Source: Bacillus gobiensis (GTDB lineage Bacteria; Bacillota; Bacilli; Bacillales; Bacillaceae). From it: a DNA stretch of 64,000 nucleotides. Position 1 is the first letter of the stretch, and every line of letters begins with the position of its first letter. The position numbers and the translations under genes are program-made. Shown here piece by piece: positions 17,264-26,105 of the stretch. A model generated the notes under the pieces. It had not been told where the DNA came from. It did not search any database and saw only the letters and a list, made by a program, of their open reading frames with translations. The stretch spans positions 190 through 64,189 of the forward strand of contig NZ_CP012600.1 of assembly GCF_001278705.1 (NCBI RefSeq), written 5' to 3'.

Positions 17264-17340
17264 AAATAAGTGAATTTGCACATCCTAAAGAAGAACACCT
17301 GCCAAAGGTATTTCAAATACGGATTGCGGAGGAAAACTGA
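17260..17340 (+). CDS. Possible 26-residue coupled small ORF
   Basis: ATG at 17260 overlaps the yfkH stop as ATGA, and the TGA at 17338-17340 overlaps the next ATG as TGATG. The product is small, charged and soluble, without known motif. No separate SD is visible, so translation would depend on coupling. The double overlap is suggestive, but chance is not excluded. Confidence 0.35.
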   Translation: MKISEFAHPKEEHLPKVFQIRIAEEN

Positions 17341-17447
17341 TGAGCAAACATTCAAAAAAAGGCGGGAGCCATAACAAACAAAACTCAAAAAGCAAACCGA
17401 AACATAAAACGAGCGGATCAGCTAACGGCCAAAACGGCTATCATTAA
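17340..17447 (+). CDS. Small basic His/Lys/Asn-rich protein (35 residues)
   Basis: MSKHSKKGGSHNK begins a 35-residue polypeptide made almost only of Lys, Ser, His, Asn and Gly, ending in NGYH. GGAGG lies 7 nt before the ATG and a terminator follows directly. The composition resembles small spore or nucleic-acid-binding peptides, but I do not recognise a family. It is probably the last gene of the yfkJIH operon. Confidence 0.6.
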   Translation: MSKHSKKGGSHNKQNSKSKPKHKTSGSANGQNGYH

Positions 17448-17453
17448 AATAAG

Positions 17454-17471
17454 AACCATCCTTTAGGATGG
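17454..17471. terminator. Terminator between yfkH operon and yfkF
   Basis: ACCATCC pairs with GGATGGT around TTTA; T-rich on the plus strand side and moderately so on the minus. Confidence 0.7.
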
Positions 17472-17485
17472 TCCTTTCCTTTATA

Positions 17486-18664
17486 TCATGATAGGTGTTG
17501 TCCCAAAGGATAGCTTTGCTTCATGCTTTCTGTTTTGCCAAACACAATGGCAATTCCTGTTGCAGCCAAAACAACGGTAATAAAGTAAAAAAGATTGGCA
17601 TGTTCAAAAAATTCCATATAGTAACCGCCAGCAACAGGGCCTAATATGCTTCCGATACTAAAGCAAATGCCGCACATCAGGTTGCCGGCTGGCAGAAGAG
17701 ATTTCGGCAGCAGATCGGTCATATAGCTGATGCCTAAAGAAAAAGTCGAGCCAACAGCCATTCCAGCCAGAAAAAAACAGCCGAAAAGCAAAATGGTTGA
17801 AGTCGTAAAGCCTGCCAAAAAGAAAGATGCTGCACCGGTAAATAAAACAATTGAAAGAATCATTTTTCTGCCGAATTTATCACTTAGCAATCCTAAAGGG
17901 TATTGCGAAACAATGCTTCCGATCGCGAAAGCGGGGAGAATCACGGCTACATCATTTACCGACATATCCATTTGCAGGGCATATACAGGAAAATTCCCAT
18001 GGAGGGTCGTTTCTAAAAAGCCATAGCCAAACGGCGGCAAAAACGCTACCCATCCGTATTTTAACGCTTTTGCAAATCTCTTGATACTGCTGTCACTTGT
18101 TTTGCTTTGTATATCTATTTCCGGGTACTCATTATTTATTTTAAAAATAAACATCCAGCCCAGCAGACTGAGGGAAGCCGATAAAATAAACGGGAGAGAC
18201 TCACTGTATTCTGTAAGCGGCGCTAAAAAAGGGCCCAAGGCGAACCCTAAACCAAAGGACAGCCCATACAATGAAATGCTTCGTCCTCTATTCTCTTTTG
18301 AAACGGAGTTTGTCAACCAAGTCTGAGTGGAAAAGTGAAGCATATGGTCACCAATTCCGACAAGCAGCCGAAAGAAAAACCATACGACAAACGAATTGAT
18401 GAAAACAAAGCTAAATAAGCTTAATACGACGAGCAGGCCGCCAACGATAATCATATTTTTGTAGCCGAATTTTCGTAACGGTTTTTCCATGAATGGCGAG
18501 GCGAGCAAAACGCCGATATATAATCCAGTAGCGTGCAGCCCGTTTAATCCGGAAGGCTGACCCTGTTGTTCGAAAATAATAGAGATAACAGGGAGAAGCA
18601 TGCCTTGTGAAAATCCTGAAATCGCAACAATTAATACTAAAACAAAAAAATGAAACCGTGACAT
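17486..18664 (-). CDS. yfkF: MFS transporter YfkF
   Basis: 392 residues with 12 predicted membrane segments. The conserved loop between segments 2 and 3 reads MEKPLRKFGYKNMI, and the second-half equivalent is LGLLSDKFGRKMIL. Major facilitator superfamily exporter with unknown substrate. AGGAG lies upstream of the ATG on the minus strand. Position between yfkH and yfkE matches B. subtilis yfkF. Confidence 0.88.
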   Translation of the reverse strand: MSRFHFFVLVLIVAISGFSQGMLLPVISIIFEQQGQPSGLNGLHATGLYIGVLLASPFMEKPLRKFGYKNMIIVGGLLVVLSLFSFVFINSFVVWFFFRLLVGIGDHMLHFSTQTWLTNSVSKENRGRSISLYGLSFGLGFALGPFLAPLTEYSESLPFILSASLSLLGWMFIFKINNEYPEIDIQSKTSDSSIKRFAKALKYGWVAFLPPFGYGFLETTLHGNFPVYALQMDMSVNDVAVILPAFAIGSIVSQYPLGLLSDKFGRKMILSIVLFTGAASFFLAGFTTSTILLFGCFFLAGMAVGSTFSLGISYMTDLLPKSLLPAGNLMCGICFSIGSILGPVAGGYYMEFFEHANLFYFITVVLAATGIAIVFGKTESMKQSYPLGQHLS

Positions 18665-18795
18665 GATGGATTCTCCTAATTAAAGTAATCTAAAATGATC
18701 CTACAACGAATGTGGTTTTTCTACAAGTGAATTAGAGTATAGTTCAAAAGGTGATCGCACAAGATGTATATATAACCAAAAGGAGAGGACTCATT

Positions 18796-19854
18796 ATGAA
18801 TCGAATTTTTTTAATCTTAACAGTTGTCGGCGTACCGCTGTCTGTTGTCGGCAGCCTGATGCACTGGCCCTCGACGCTTTTGTTTTTGATCTATTGCTTG
18901 ACGATCATCGCGTTGGCAAGCTTCATGGGAAGGGCAACAGAAAGTCTTGCGATCGTTGCCGGACCGAGAATTGGCGGACTATTAAACGCTACGTTTGGAA
19001 ACGCAGTTGAGCTGATCATTTCGATTTTTGCGTTAAAAGAAGGGTTGGTCGCAATTGTTCTTGCCTCGTTAACAGGTTCCGTGTTAGGAAACCTGCTTTT
19101 GGTAGCGGGCTTATCCTTTTTTGTCGGAGGAATTAAATATAAAGTGCAGAAGTTTAACGTTTTTGATGCCCGGCATAATTCAGGGCTTTTAATGTTTGCT
19201 GTACTCGTCGCATTTGTCATTCCTGAGGTATTCTCCATGAACATGTCAGAAGGCGAACGATTCAGCCTGAGTGCGGGAATTGGTATCATTATGATCCTAT
19301 TGTATGTCGCTGCCCTTTATTTTAAGCTTGTGACGCATAGAGGGGTCTACCAGTCAAAAAACGAGCAAAAAGCTCATGAAGAACATGAGGAACCGGAATG
19401 GTCAGGAAAAATGGCCGTGCTCGTTTTGCTTCTTTCTACCATTGCGGTTGCATACATTTCAGAAAATCTTGTCCATACGTTTGATACAGTGGGAGAGCAA
19501 TTCGGCTGGAGTGAGCTGTTTATCGGGGTCATTATCGTTGCCATCGTCGGAAACGCGGCAGAACACGCATCGGCAATCATTATGGCGTATAAAAATAAAA
19601 TGGATATCGCGGTGGAAATAGCGATTGGATCTACGCTGCAGATCGCGATGTTTGTCGCGCCAATTCTCGTGCTTATCTCAGTATTATTTGAGGAGCGAAT
19701 GTCTCTCGTCTTCACGCTGCCCGAGCTTATTTCCATGGCTTCCGCGGTTCTTTTGGCGATTGTTATCTCGAATGACGGTGATTCCAACTGGTTTGAAGGG
19801 GCAACCCTGCTTGCCGCCTATTTGATAATGGCCATAGGATTCTTCCTGCTTTAA
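18796..19854 (+). CDS. yfkE: Ca2+/H+ antiporter YfkE (ChaA), CaCA family
   Basis: 352 residues, about 11 membrane segments. The two CaCA alpha repeats are clear: GNAVELIISIFALKEG and GNAAEHASAIIMAYKNKMD, with Glu residues that bind Ca2+. It exports Ca2+ in exchange for protons. AGGAGAGG precedes the ATG at 18796; the frame is open from 18751. yfkD follows after 62 nt, probably in the same transcript. Length equals B. subtilis YfkE, whose structure is known. Confidence 0.94.
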   Translation: MNRIFLILTVVGVPLSVVGSLMHWPSTLLFLIYCLTIIALASFMGRATESLAIVAGPRIGGLLNATFGNAVELIISIFALKEGLVAIVLASLTGSVLGNLLLVAGLSFFVGGIKYKVQKFNVFDARHNSGLLMFAVLVAFVIPEVFSMNMSEGERFSLSAGIGIIMILLYVAALYFKLVTHRGVYQSKNEQKAHEEHEEPEWSGKMAVLVLLLSTIAVAYISENLVHTFDTVGEQFGWSELFIGVIIVAIVGNAAEHASAIIMAYKNKMDIAVEIAIGSTLQIAMFVAPILVLISVLFEERMSLVFTLPELISMASAVLLAIVISNDGDSNWFEGATLLAAYLIMAIGFFLL

Positions 19855-19916
19855 GAAATTTGGATAACTTTAAGACAGGATGAAAAGAATAAGGGAAAAG
19901 CAGAAAGAGTGATGAA

Positions 19917-20702
19917 ATGAAAAAAGTACTGTATTTTACCATTGTCTTGCTTTTATTTGCTAACCCTTTACTAGTTGAGCAAACGAATGCTGCGAATCAA
20001 TCCTTAAAAATTCCCAGCTCAGTAACTAATATTTCAAAGGAGAACACGTACCCGAATTCATCCCAAGATCAGCCAACTCTTCAGCCCAGCGCATTGTCCA
20101 AGGAACTAATTGAATCAGCAGGCATTCCGATTGAGAATCCGCATCTGGTTGAGATGCTCAATGAATCAAGTGTATCCGGAACGCCTCTCGCTTTAGGCTA
20201 CAGGGCGACGATTTATTTAGGAAGATGGGCACTCGGGTATCAATCCAATGAAACAGTCGCTAATTGGGAATATAGAAAAATTAATATCAACCGCGCTGAT
20301 AATCGCGGTGGGAATAAAACTCAGGAAATCAGATATTCCCAAGAAAAGAGGCAGGTCATTAAAGGTGGTCTGACTGCAAAGGTTCCGAACGCTGAAGATG
20401 TTAAAAGCATGATGATGCAAAAGGCGATGGAACGTACGAAGCTCCCGCTTGCATTTGAAACGATCGTAGGTGCCGGTTCAAAACGGGACCAAATCTATAA
20501 TGTGCCGTCTGAGAAATTAGGTTACCTTTATGCCTATGCACCGGCCATCAACGAAAAAGGAAAAGTCACCTATGGAGAGGTCTACCTGGTCCTTCGAGGC
20601 AATAAAAGAAAGCTCGTTGTTAAAAATGTAACCTCGCAAGGCATCGGAGCTTGGATACCTGTTCAAGACCATGTAACATTCGGATTTCATGTCGGAAATT
20701 AA
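19917..20702 (+). CDS. yfkD: YfkD family exported protein
   Basis: 261 residues. A signal peptide (cleavage after TNA near residue 26) leads a beta-rich domain with GYRATIYLGRWALGYQSNETVANWEYRKIN, found in YfkD-family proteins. Function unknown; in B. subtilis it is a general stress gene. It sits directly behind yfkE and ends in a strong terminator. Confidence 0.85.
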   Translation: MKKVLYFTIVLLLFANPLLVEQTNAANQSLKIPSSVTNISKENTYPNSSQDQPTLQPSALSKELIESAGIPIENPHLVEMLNESSVSGTPLALGYRATIYLGRWALGYQSNETVANWEYRKININRADNRGGNKTQEIRYSQEKRQVIKGGLTAKVPNAEDVKSMMMQKAMERTKLPLAFETIVGAGSKRDQIYNVPSEKLGYLYAYAPAINEKGKVTYGEVYLVLRGNKRKLVVKNVTSQGIGAWIPVQDHVTFGFHVGN

Positions 20703-20706
20703 TGAA

Positions 20707-20739
20707 GCAAGCCGCGAAATTAGCGGCTTGCTTTTTTTT
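20707..20739 (+). terminator. Terminator of yfkE-yfkD
   Basis: GCAAGCCGC (20707-20715) pairs with GCGGCTTGC (20723-20731), followed by eight T residues. Confidence 0.92.
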
Positions 20740-20755
20740 GGAAGAGATTGTTGGA

Positions 20756-21010
20756 GGTACATAAACCGAGGCAAGTGGCACATAATTCATGTCGAGTGGC
20801 ACAAAAAAAGGCGAGGAGGGCACATAAACTTCGTCGAGTGGCACAAAAAATGCTGAGGAGGCACATAAACTACGTTGAGTGGCACAAAAAAAGGCGAGGA
20901 GGGCACATAAACCATGTCGAGCGACACATAAAATAACGAGCCGGCACATAAACCACGGCAACCGGCACATACTGCCGTAACGGCACTATACCAATATAAC
21001 CCAGACATAC
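20756..21010. repeat. Intergenic array 3, twelve-plus CACATAA units at a 21-bp period
   Basis: The first base of the CACATAA/CACAAAA core lies at 20758, 20779, 20800, 20821, 20842, 20862, 20883, 20904, 20925, 20945, 20966 and 20984, with a decayed unit near 21005. Two unit types, GTGGCACAAAA and GAGGCACATAAAC, mostly alternate in the middle. It lies between the converging ends of yfkD and yfkC, beyond both terminators. Both strands stay open over the array, giving low-complexity false proteins. Confidence 0.9.
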
Positions 21011-21012
21011 AA

Positions 21013-21037
21013 AAAACCTGTCCATAAATAAGACAGG
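21013..21037 (-). terminator. Terminator of yfkAB-yfkC
   Basis: CCTGTC (21017-21022) pairs with GACAGG (21032-21037); on the minus strand it is followed by a run of T residues. Confidence 0.75.
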
Positions 21038-21044
21038 CTTTTCA

Positions 21045-21878
21045 TCAATTCTTCTTTTGCGGCATAATCCTTACTGCTTCTTCAAGCATTTGCACGTCGT
21101 TTTCGTACAGCTTCTGGGCAAGCTTTCTTCTTGCAAAAAGGGAGCTTTCGAAGTAGTCATCATCTTTGACTACCCCTTTAATTGTAAATTCAATTCCCCG
21201 ATTTACAGAATTCATGCTTGTAATCCCATGTACTTGAAAGGGTTCAGTTGGCTGGCCGAGGTGATCATTTTTCAGGCTTGCTTTCAGTTCCTCATTCAAT
21301 TCCTCGCACAGGTCTTCAAGGATTTGGTATACCCGTTCAGGATTCTCTTTAAAGCTGATGACTACCCGCTCTGTGATCCTCATAAATTGGATATTATAAT
21401 TTTGGATTTGCCGGACTTCTCCGTTGCTGATCGTTAGAAGCTTTCCGCTCCACTCTCTAATTTTAAGGGAACGTAATCCAAGTTCTTCGACAGCTCCAGT
21501 AAAGGTGTTGTTGACCGTCACAACGTCGCCCTGATGGAGCTGCCTTTCATAAATGAGAAAAATTCCTGCCAAAATATCTTTGATTAGCGATTGGGCTCCA
21601 AAGCCGATTACAATCCCGGCAATCCCCGCACCAGCCAGGATTTTGCCGAAGTCATCGATGAATAGCGAGATGACGTAAAGGACAAAGCCGAAGGTAGCCG
21701 TATATCTCGTAACCGAGCGTATGAGGCTTTCAATTGTTTTTTCGTTTCTTTCGGCAATAAAATCGGTACGAACAAAAAATTTATGAACCAATTTATTAAT
21801 AATAAATACACTTGCCCATAAGATCAGCCCGACGACGACCATTTCTACGACTTTCCATTCTTTTAAAGCCTCAACCAT
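21045..21878 (-). CDS. yfkC: Small-conductance mechanosensitive channel, MscS family (YfkC)
   Basis: 277 residues. Three membrane segments are followed by the MscS core (GAGIAGIVIGFGAQSLIKDILAG, pore helix, then VNNTFTGAVEELGLRSLKIREW in the beta domain). It opens on membrane tension to relieve osmotic downshock. GAGGGTGAG precedes the ATG. Four nucleotides separate it from the yfkAB stop, so the two form an operon. Confidence 0.92.
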   Translation of the reverse strand: MVEALKEWKVVEMVVVGLILWASVFIINKLVHKFFVRTDFIAERNEKTIESLIRSVTRYTATFGFVLYVISLFIDDFGKILAGAGIAGIVIGFGAQSLIKDILAGIFLIYERQLHQGDVVTVNNTFTGAVEELGLRSLKIREWSGKLLTISNGEVRQIQNYNIQFMRITERVVISFKENPERVYQILEDLCEELNEELKASLKNDHLGQPTEPFQVHGITSMNSVNRGIEFTIKGVVKDDDYFESSLFARRKLAQKLYENDVQMLEEAVRIMPQKKN

Positions 21879-21882
21879 TTAC

Positions 21883-23001
21883 TCACCCTCTTGCACGGCG
21901 TTTTGTAAAGTCTACGCCTTGATAGTAGCTATTTTTCACAAGAACATTCGGACCGAGACACTTAACCTCACTGCAATGGCAATTCAACTCTTTTGCAAGG
22001 CGGGATTCCTGCCATTTCGAATAGGCAGACTGTAGTGTATCCGTTTTGATGTTTCCAAGAGCAGGTGTGTCGCCAAAATCAGTGACAATCACGTCTCCGT
22101 CAAAAATATTGACATTCAGTCTTGACCTGCCGTCAGGATCATTTCGTACGGTTACGTTTTTCGCATTCCTCAACTTTTTAAGCAAAGCTTGATCTGCTTC
22201 ATTTGGACTGCATGCATAAAAAGGAAGCGTGCCGAAAAGCATCCAGGTTGATGGATCGCGAATTTCTAAGAGGTAATCAATGGCTTCCCGCATTTTATCC
22301 AGGCTAAGCGTCTCAAGCGCGCTTGCAAAGTCGCTCGGATACATCGGATGGATTTCATGGCGTTGGCACTTCATCTCATGGACAATTTGGTTATGGATTT
22401 GTTCTAAGTATGGAAGCGTTTGTTTATTCAGCATCGTTTCTGCAGACACCATAACGCCTTCTTTCACCAGTGTCCGGCTGTTATCAATTATGTTATTCAA
22501 ATATGCAGCTCGCTGCTTCATGGACGGCTTTCGATCCATCATTTTAAAGCCAGTATCAGCAAACTCCTCTATTGTTCCCCAGTTGTGAGAAATATGAAGC
22601 ACGTCAAGATAGGGAATAATCATTTCATAGCGGCTGATGTCGAGGGTCAGATTGGAATTGATTTGTGTTCTGACTCCCCGTTCATGGGCGTATTTCAATA
22701 AAGGCACAACATATTCTTTCACTGACTTTAAAGAAAGCATCGGCTCTCCGCCGGTTATGCTGATCGACCGAAGAAGCGGGACTTCATCGAGACGTTTCAG
22801 AAGCAAATCGACAGGCAAAGCATCCGGGTCTTTCGTTTGCAGGGTATATCCGACTGCGCAATGAGCGCATCTCATATTACAAAGATTCGTGGTTGTGAAT
22901 TCGATATTCGTCAAATGGAGTCCGCCGTACTGCTCGACATCCATATATGCTTCCCATGGATCGTAGTCCGGGGAAATCGGTTGTAATGTTTGATTAATCA
23001 T
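21883..23001 (-). CDS. yfkAB: Radical SAM/CxCxxxxC motif protein YfkAB
   Basis: 372 residues. The radical SAM cluster motif CNMRCAHC uses Cys41, Cys45 and Cys48, and the C-terminal CHCSEVKC is the CxCxxxxC motif that names the family. It would cleave S-adenosylmethionine to start radical chemistry; the substrate is unknown. AAGGAG precedes ATG at 23001; the frame extends to 23043 without added support. In the first B. subtilis annotation the gene was split in two; here it is intact. Confidence 0.93.
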   Translation of the reverse strand: MINQTLQPISPDYDPWEAYMDVEQYGGLHLTNIEFTTTNLCNMRCAHCAVGYTLQTKDPDALPVDLLLKRLDEVPLLRSISITGGEPMLSLKSVKEYVVPLLKYAHERGVRTQINSNLTLDISRYEMIIPYLDVLHISHNWGTIEEFADTGFKMMDRKPSMKQRAAYLNNIIDNSRTLVKEGVMVSAETMLNKQTLPYLEQIHNQIVHEMKCQRHEIHPMYPSDFASALETLSLDKMREAIDYLLEIRDPSTWMLFGTLPFYACSPNEADQALLKKLRNAKNVTVRNDPDGRSRLNVNIFDGDVIVTDFGDTPALGNIKTDTLQSAYSKWQESRLAKELNCHCSEVKCLGPNVLVKNSYYQGVDFTKRRARG

Positions 23002-23096
23002 AATACATCTAACTCCTTTAGTGGACAATATAACAACGTCCAATTTATAATTGTAGACCTGTGAGAACGAATTCGCAACACGTAAGGAGTGAGAAA

Positions 23097-23282
23097 ATGG
23101 GAAACTCAGTGACAGACCAAGATCGGCAAATCGATTACTTGAAAAACAGATTGGAAATGTTTATGACCGTAATTGATTCAATAGACCCGGAATCTACAGA
23201 TGTTGAGGATATCGATCGACTCTTAAAAATGGTGGATGAGATTGAAGAAAAATACAAGCGGTTTAAAAAGGATTGGGAGTAG
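23097..23282 (+). CDS. yfjT: SE1561 family small protein (YfjT-like)
   Basis: 61 residues, acidic and helical, with QIDYLKNRLEMFMTVIDSIDPE and KYKRFKKDWE as the family signature. Cytoplasmic, role unknown. AAGGAGTGAG precedes the ATG at 23097; the longer frame from 23061 includes the SD. Divergent from yfkAB. Confidence 0.85.
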   Translation: MGNSVTDQDRQIDYLKNRLEMFMTVIDSIDPESTDVEDIDRLLKMVDEIEEKYKRFKKDWE

Positions 23283-23372
23283 CAGCTGGTAAGTATTGCA
23301 TCTCTCCGCTCTGCATGAAATACCCTTCGTTATTAGAAAATAAAAGAAAGAATTAACGGAGGAGCGAGTGTA

Positions 23373-24164
23373 GTGAAGGGATTCTTTTTATTTTGCAGTG
23401 TTTTTCTTATGCTCATTTCATGTACCTTGCCGGTTCAAGCGATCTCCAACGATAAGATAAATTGGGGCTTTTCGAAAAGCAAAAATCACGAGCCGGCAGA
23501 CGCAGGGAGAAGGCTCAATGAACTAATCAAAAAGTACGGAGCTTTTTATCATGGCAATACGAAAGAAAAGACAATCTATCTCACCTTTGATAACGGTTAT
23601 GAGAATGGTTACTCAGACAAGGTTTTGGATGTATTAAAAAAGCACAAAGTAAAAGCTGCTTTTTTTGTGACCGGTCATTTTGTAACGGATCAGCCAAAGC
23701 TTATCAAACGGATGGCGGACGAAGGGCATATTATTGGAAACCATTCCTATCATCATCCAGATTTAACGACCAAAACAGCGAGGACCATTTCTGAAGAGCT
23801 GGAAACAGTGAATCAAGCGGTTTTTCAGGTCACAGGAAAAACGGATAATCTGTACTTGAGGCCTCCGCGTGGAGTATTCAGTGAGAGGGTATTAAATGAA
23901 GCCGAGAAGCTGGGGTATCAAACGGTATTCTGGTCAGCTGCGTTTGTCGACTGGAAAATTGATTCGCAAAAAGGTTGGAAGTACGCCTATGATAATATTA
24001 TGAAACAAGCCCATCCTGGTGTCATATACCTTCTTCATACGGTATCTAAAGATAATGCAGAGGCACTCGATCAGGCAATAACAGATCTGAAAAGGGAAGG
24101 CTACACCTTTAAAAGCTTGGATGACTTATTGTTTGAAAAACAGCTGCTGCTTCCTGCTTTATAG
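23373..24164 (+). CDS. pdaA: Delta-lactam-biosynthetic de-N-acetylase PdaA
   Basis: 263 residues. A signal peptide (about 1-24) precedes a NodB polysaccharide deacetylase domain. Catalytic motifs are TFDNGY, HSYHHPDL and RPPRG. It de-N-acetylates muramic acid residues lacking side peptides so that spore cortex muramic delta-lactam can form, needed for germination. The start is GTG at 23373 with GGAGGAG upstream. No convincing sigma-G promoter was picked out. Position matches B. subtilis pdaA (yfjS). Confidence 0.93.
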   Translation: MKGFFLFCSVFLMLISCTLPVQAISNDKINWGFSKSKNHEPADAGRRLNELIKKYGAFYHGNTKEKTIYLTFDNGYENGYSDKVLDVLKKHKVKAAFFVTGHFVTDQPKLIKRMADEGHIIGNHSYHHPDLTTKTARTISEELETVNQAVFQVTGKTDNLYLRPPRGVFSERVLNEAEKLGYQTVFWSAAFVDWKIDSQKGWKYAYDNIMKQAHPGVIYLLHTVSKDNAEALDQAITDLKREGYTFKSLDDLLFEKQLLLPAL

Positions 24165-24171
24165 CCCATAA

Positions 24172-24203
24172 AAAAATTCCGTCATCCTAAGATGGCGGAA
24201 TTT
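24172..24203. terminator. Shared terminator hairpin of pdaA and comJ-like gene
   Basis: AAAATTCCGTCATC pairs with GATGGCGGAATTTT around CTAA (one wobble pair). The last codons and stop of the minus-strand gene lie within the hairpin. Confidence 0.82.
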
Positions 24204-24595
24204 TCATCGTTCAAGCTTTGAAAAGCAAATAAATACTTTATCAGGTGGACTTCTAAAGGAATGATGTAACAGGTAAGCAGAAACGATCCTGGAGGAAGGT
24301 CATAGTCCAGCTTATTTGTCATATCGCTTTGAATACTCAGCCCGTCCTGCTTTAATTCAAAGGGAACGCTGATGTGCCGGTCAGAATGCCAAACTTCTCC
24401 GGGGACATCCAATGACACTTCAATGACAGCTTTTGCATTGACCGGCGCTTGAAAAGAAACGGCTCCTTCTGCAATAGCAAACCCATTTTTCATTGCTTCT
24501 TTCGTCCAATTGATAACGGGCGGTTTTTCACCCTTAGGATGCACTGTAATTTGATGATAGGAAACAGTTAGCTCTTTCGGCTCCCAAGCTTTCAC
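24182..24595 (-). CDS. ComJ/Nin-family DNA-entry nuclease inhibitor (orphan)
   Basis: 137 residues. It aligns by eye over most of its length with B. subtilis Nin (ComJ), the inhibitor of the competence nuclease NucA: WEPKELTVSYHQITV, PPVINWTKEAMKNGF, GAVSFQAPVNAKA and LPPGSFLLTCYIIP. The start is GTG at 24595 with AAGGAGTGAG upstream. No NucA-type nuclease is next to it, unlike the B. subtilis nucA-nin pair, so its partner must be elsewhere. The C-terminal residues are encoded in the terminator stem. Confidence 0.8.
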   Translation of the reverse strand: MKAWEPKELTVSYHQITVHPKGEKPPVINWTKEAMKNGFAIAEGAVSFQAPVNAKAVIEVSLDVPGEVWHSDRHISVPFELKQDGLSIQSDMTNKLDYDLPPGSFLLTCYIIPLEVHLIKYLFAFQSLNDENSAILG

Positions 24596-24727
24596 GTGCC
24601 CTCACTCCTTTTTGATAATGTCATACCCTAAACTGTTTTCAATGAAACAATTTCTTACCAAAGAATAGGAAACACTCGTTCATTGTGCCATACTTAATTT
24701 CTGACCAATAAACAAGAGGAGGAAAAA

Positions 24728-25084
24728 ATGGAACTTGAATCCGTAAGAGAAACGTTACACGACCTCGAAAAAAAGCTATTAACACCAGAAACCCGCACAT
24801 CGCCGGAAGAGATTTCACTGCTACTCGCAGATGAATTTTTCGAATTTGGCAGCTCAGGTACTGTATTTGTTAAAAAGGATTGCATCGGTGAAGGCGGGCT
24901 AGGTGTAAGGAAAATGACACTCTTTAGCTTTGAAATCAAATTGCTTGCTCCGAATGTCGTGTTAACCACTTACCGGGTAAACGACGAAATCAGAAAGCAG
25001 CAGACTTTGCGCAGCTCGATCTGGAAATACATAGATGACAGGTGGCAAATGGTGTTTCACCAAGGAACACCGACGACTACTTAA
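24728..25084 (+). CDS. DUF4440/SnoaL-like domain protein
   Basis: 118 residues of the NTF2-like fold: an N-terminal helix, LLADEFFEFGSSG, a short insertion and the closing strand SSIWKYIDDRWQMVFHQGTPT. Such proteins act as small ligand-binding or enzymatic domains; the role of this one is unknown. GAGGAGG precedes the ATG. Its last 8 bp overlap the converging corA-like gene, with no terminator between. Confidence 0.8.
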   Translation: MELESVRETLHDLEKKLLTPETRTSPEEISLLLADEFFEFGSSGTVFVKKDCIGEGGLGVRKMTLFSFEIKLLAPNVVLTTYRVNDEIRKQQTLRSSIWKYIDDRWQMVFHQGTPTTT

Positions 25085-26021
25085 AAATATTAAACCACCC
25101 TTTCATTTTAAACCAAAAGAGCATGAAAATGACAATAATACCCATCACACCCATGACGAAAAAGTAGCCGTATTTCCAATGCAGCTCAGGCATGTTGTCA
25201 AAGTTCATGCCATAAATTCCGACGATAAATGTGAGTGGAATAAAAATGGTCGATACGATCGTTAAGGTCATCATGATTGCATTCATTCGATTCGTACTTA
25301 CCGTTTGATAGCTGTCTCTCATGTCGGACGTTACTTCCCGGTTCGACTCAATGAGCTCGGTCAGTTTTAATAAATGGTCATAAATATCATTGAAATAGGC
25401 TTTTCGTTCTGACGTATCCAGATGTCCCAGATTTAAAATCCGGTACAGCAGATCTCTCATTGGAATAATCGTTCGCCTGAGCTTTAACAGGTCTCCTCGA
25501 ATATCAAAAACTTCATTCATCAACGTTCCGTATGTTTCATACCTTTCCTTACTGCCGATTTCGTTAAGCCGGTCTTCAATTTGATACAACACCGGAAAAT
25601 AATCATCAACCAGTTGGTCGAAAATAAGGTACGCCGCATGGTTTGTCCCATTTATTTTTTCCTTATTAGCAGATACCTTCTCCCAGACCTTTTCCAAGCC
25701 GCTTGAATCATGTAAATGAAAGGTGACTATATAGTTGTCGCCGAGAAATATATCGACCTCATCGGCAGCATAGGTTTCCTGATTTAATTCGTGAATAACA
25801 TAGAAATGATAATTGCCATAGCCGTCAATTTTAGGGCGCTGCAAATTGTAGAAACAATCTTCTATCGCCAACGGATGAAATTTGAAATGCTTCATCAAAA
25901 TAGACGCTTCTTCTACGGTCGGATTATGCAAATCGACCCAATACCACTCAATGTCAGGGTTTGAAAATTCATTCGTATGGATCATTTCTCCGTCTTTAGT
26001 AAATGCAATTGTTCGAAGCAT
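25077..26021 (-). CDS. yfjQ: CorA-like magnesium/divalent metal transporter YfjQ
   Basis: 314 residues. A large N-terminal cytoplasmic domain is followed by two C-terminal membrane helices linked by YGMNFDNMPE, the CorA selectivity motif GMN. Transports Mg2+ or related ions as a pentamer. ATG at 26021 follows a weak AGCGGTGA; the frame is open to 26060. Synteny with B. subtilis yfjQ. Confidence 0.92.
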   Translation of the reverse strand: MLRTIAFTKDGEMIHTNEFSNPDIEWYWVDLHNPTVEEASILMKHFKFHPLAIEDCFYNLQRPKIDGYGNYHFYVIHELNQETYAADEVDIFLGDNYIVTFHLHDSSGLEKVWEKVSANKEKINGTNHAAYLIFDQLVDDYFPVLYQIEDRLNEIGSKERYETYGTLMNEVFDIRGDLLKLRRTIIPMRDLLYRILNLGHLDTSERKAYFNDIYDHLLKLTELIESNREVTSDMRDSYQTVSTNRMNAIMMTLTIVSTIFIPLTFIVGIYGMNFDNMPELHWKYGYFFVMGVMGIIVIFMLFWFKMKGWFNIFK

Positions 26022-26105
26022 CGTCACCGCTCTTTTCTTAAATAAATAGCCCTCATCCAATCTGTGGATAAGGGCTTATTTGCCTTAAGATTATTATATC
26101 GTACC

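Noticed and set aside
20620..21008. Several Cys/Pro/Leu-rich proteins on both strands
   Set aside because: They are translations of the 21-bp repeat array, which stays open because 21 is a multiple of three. No ribosome binding sites.
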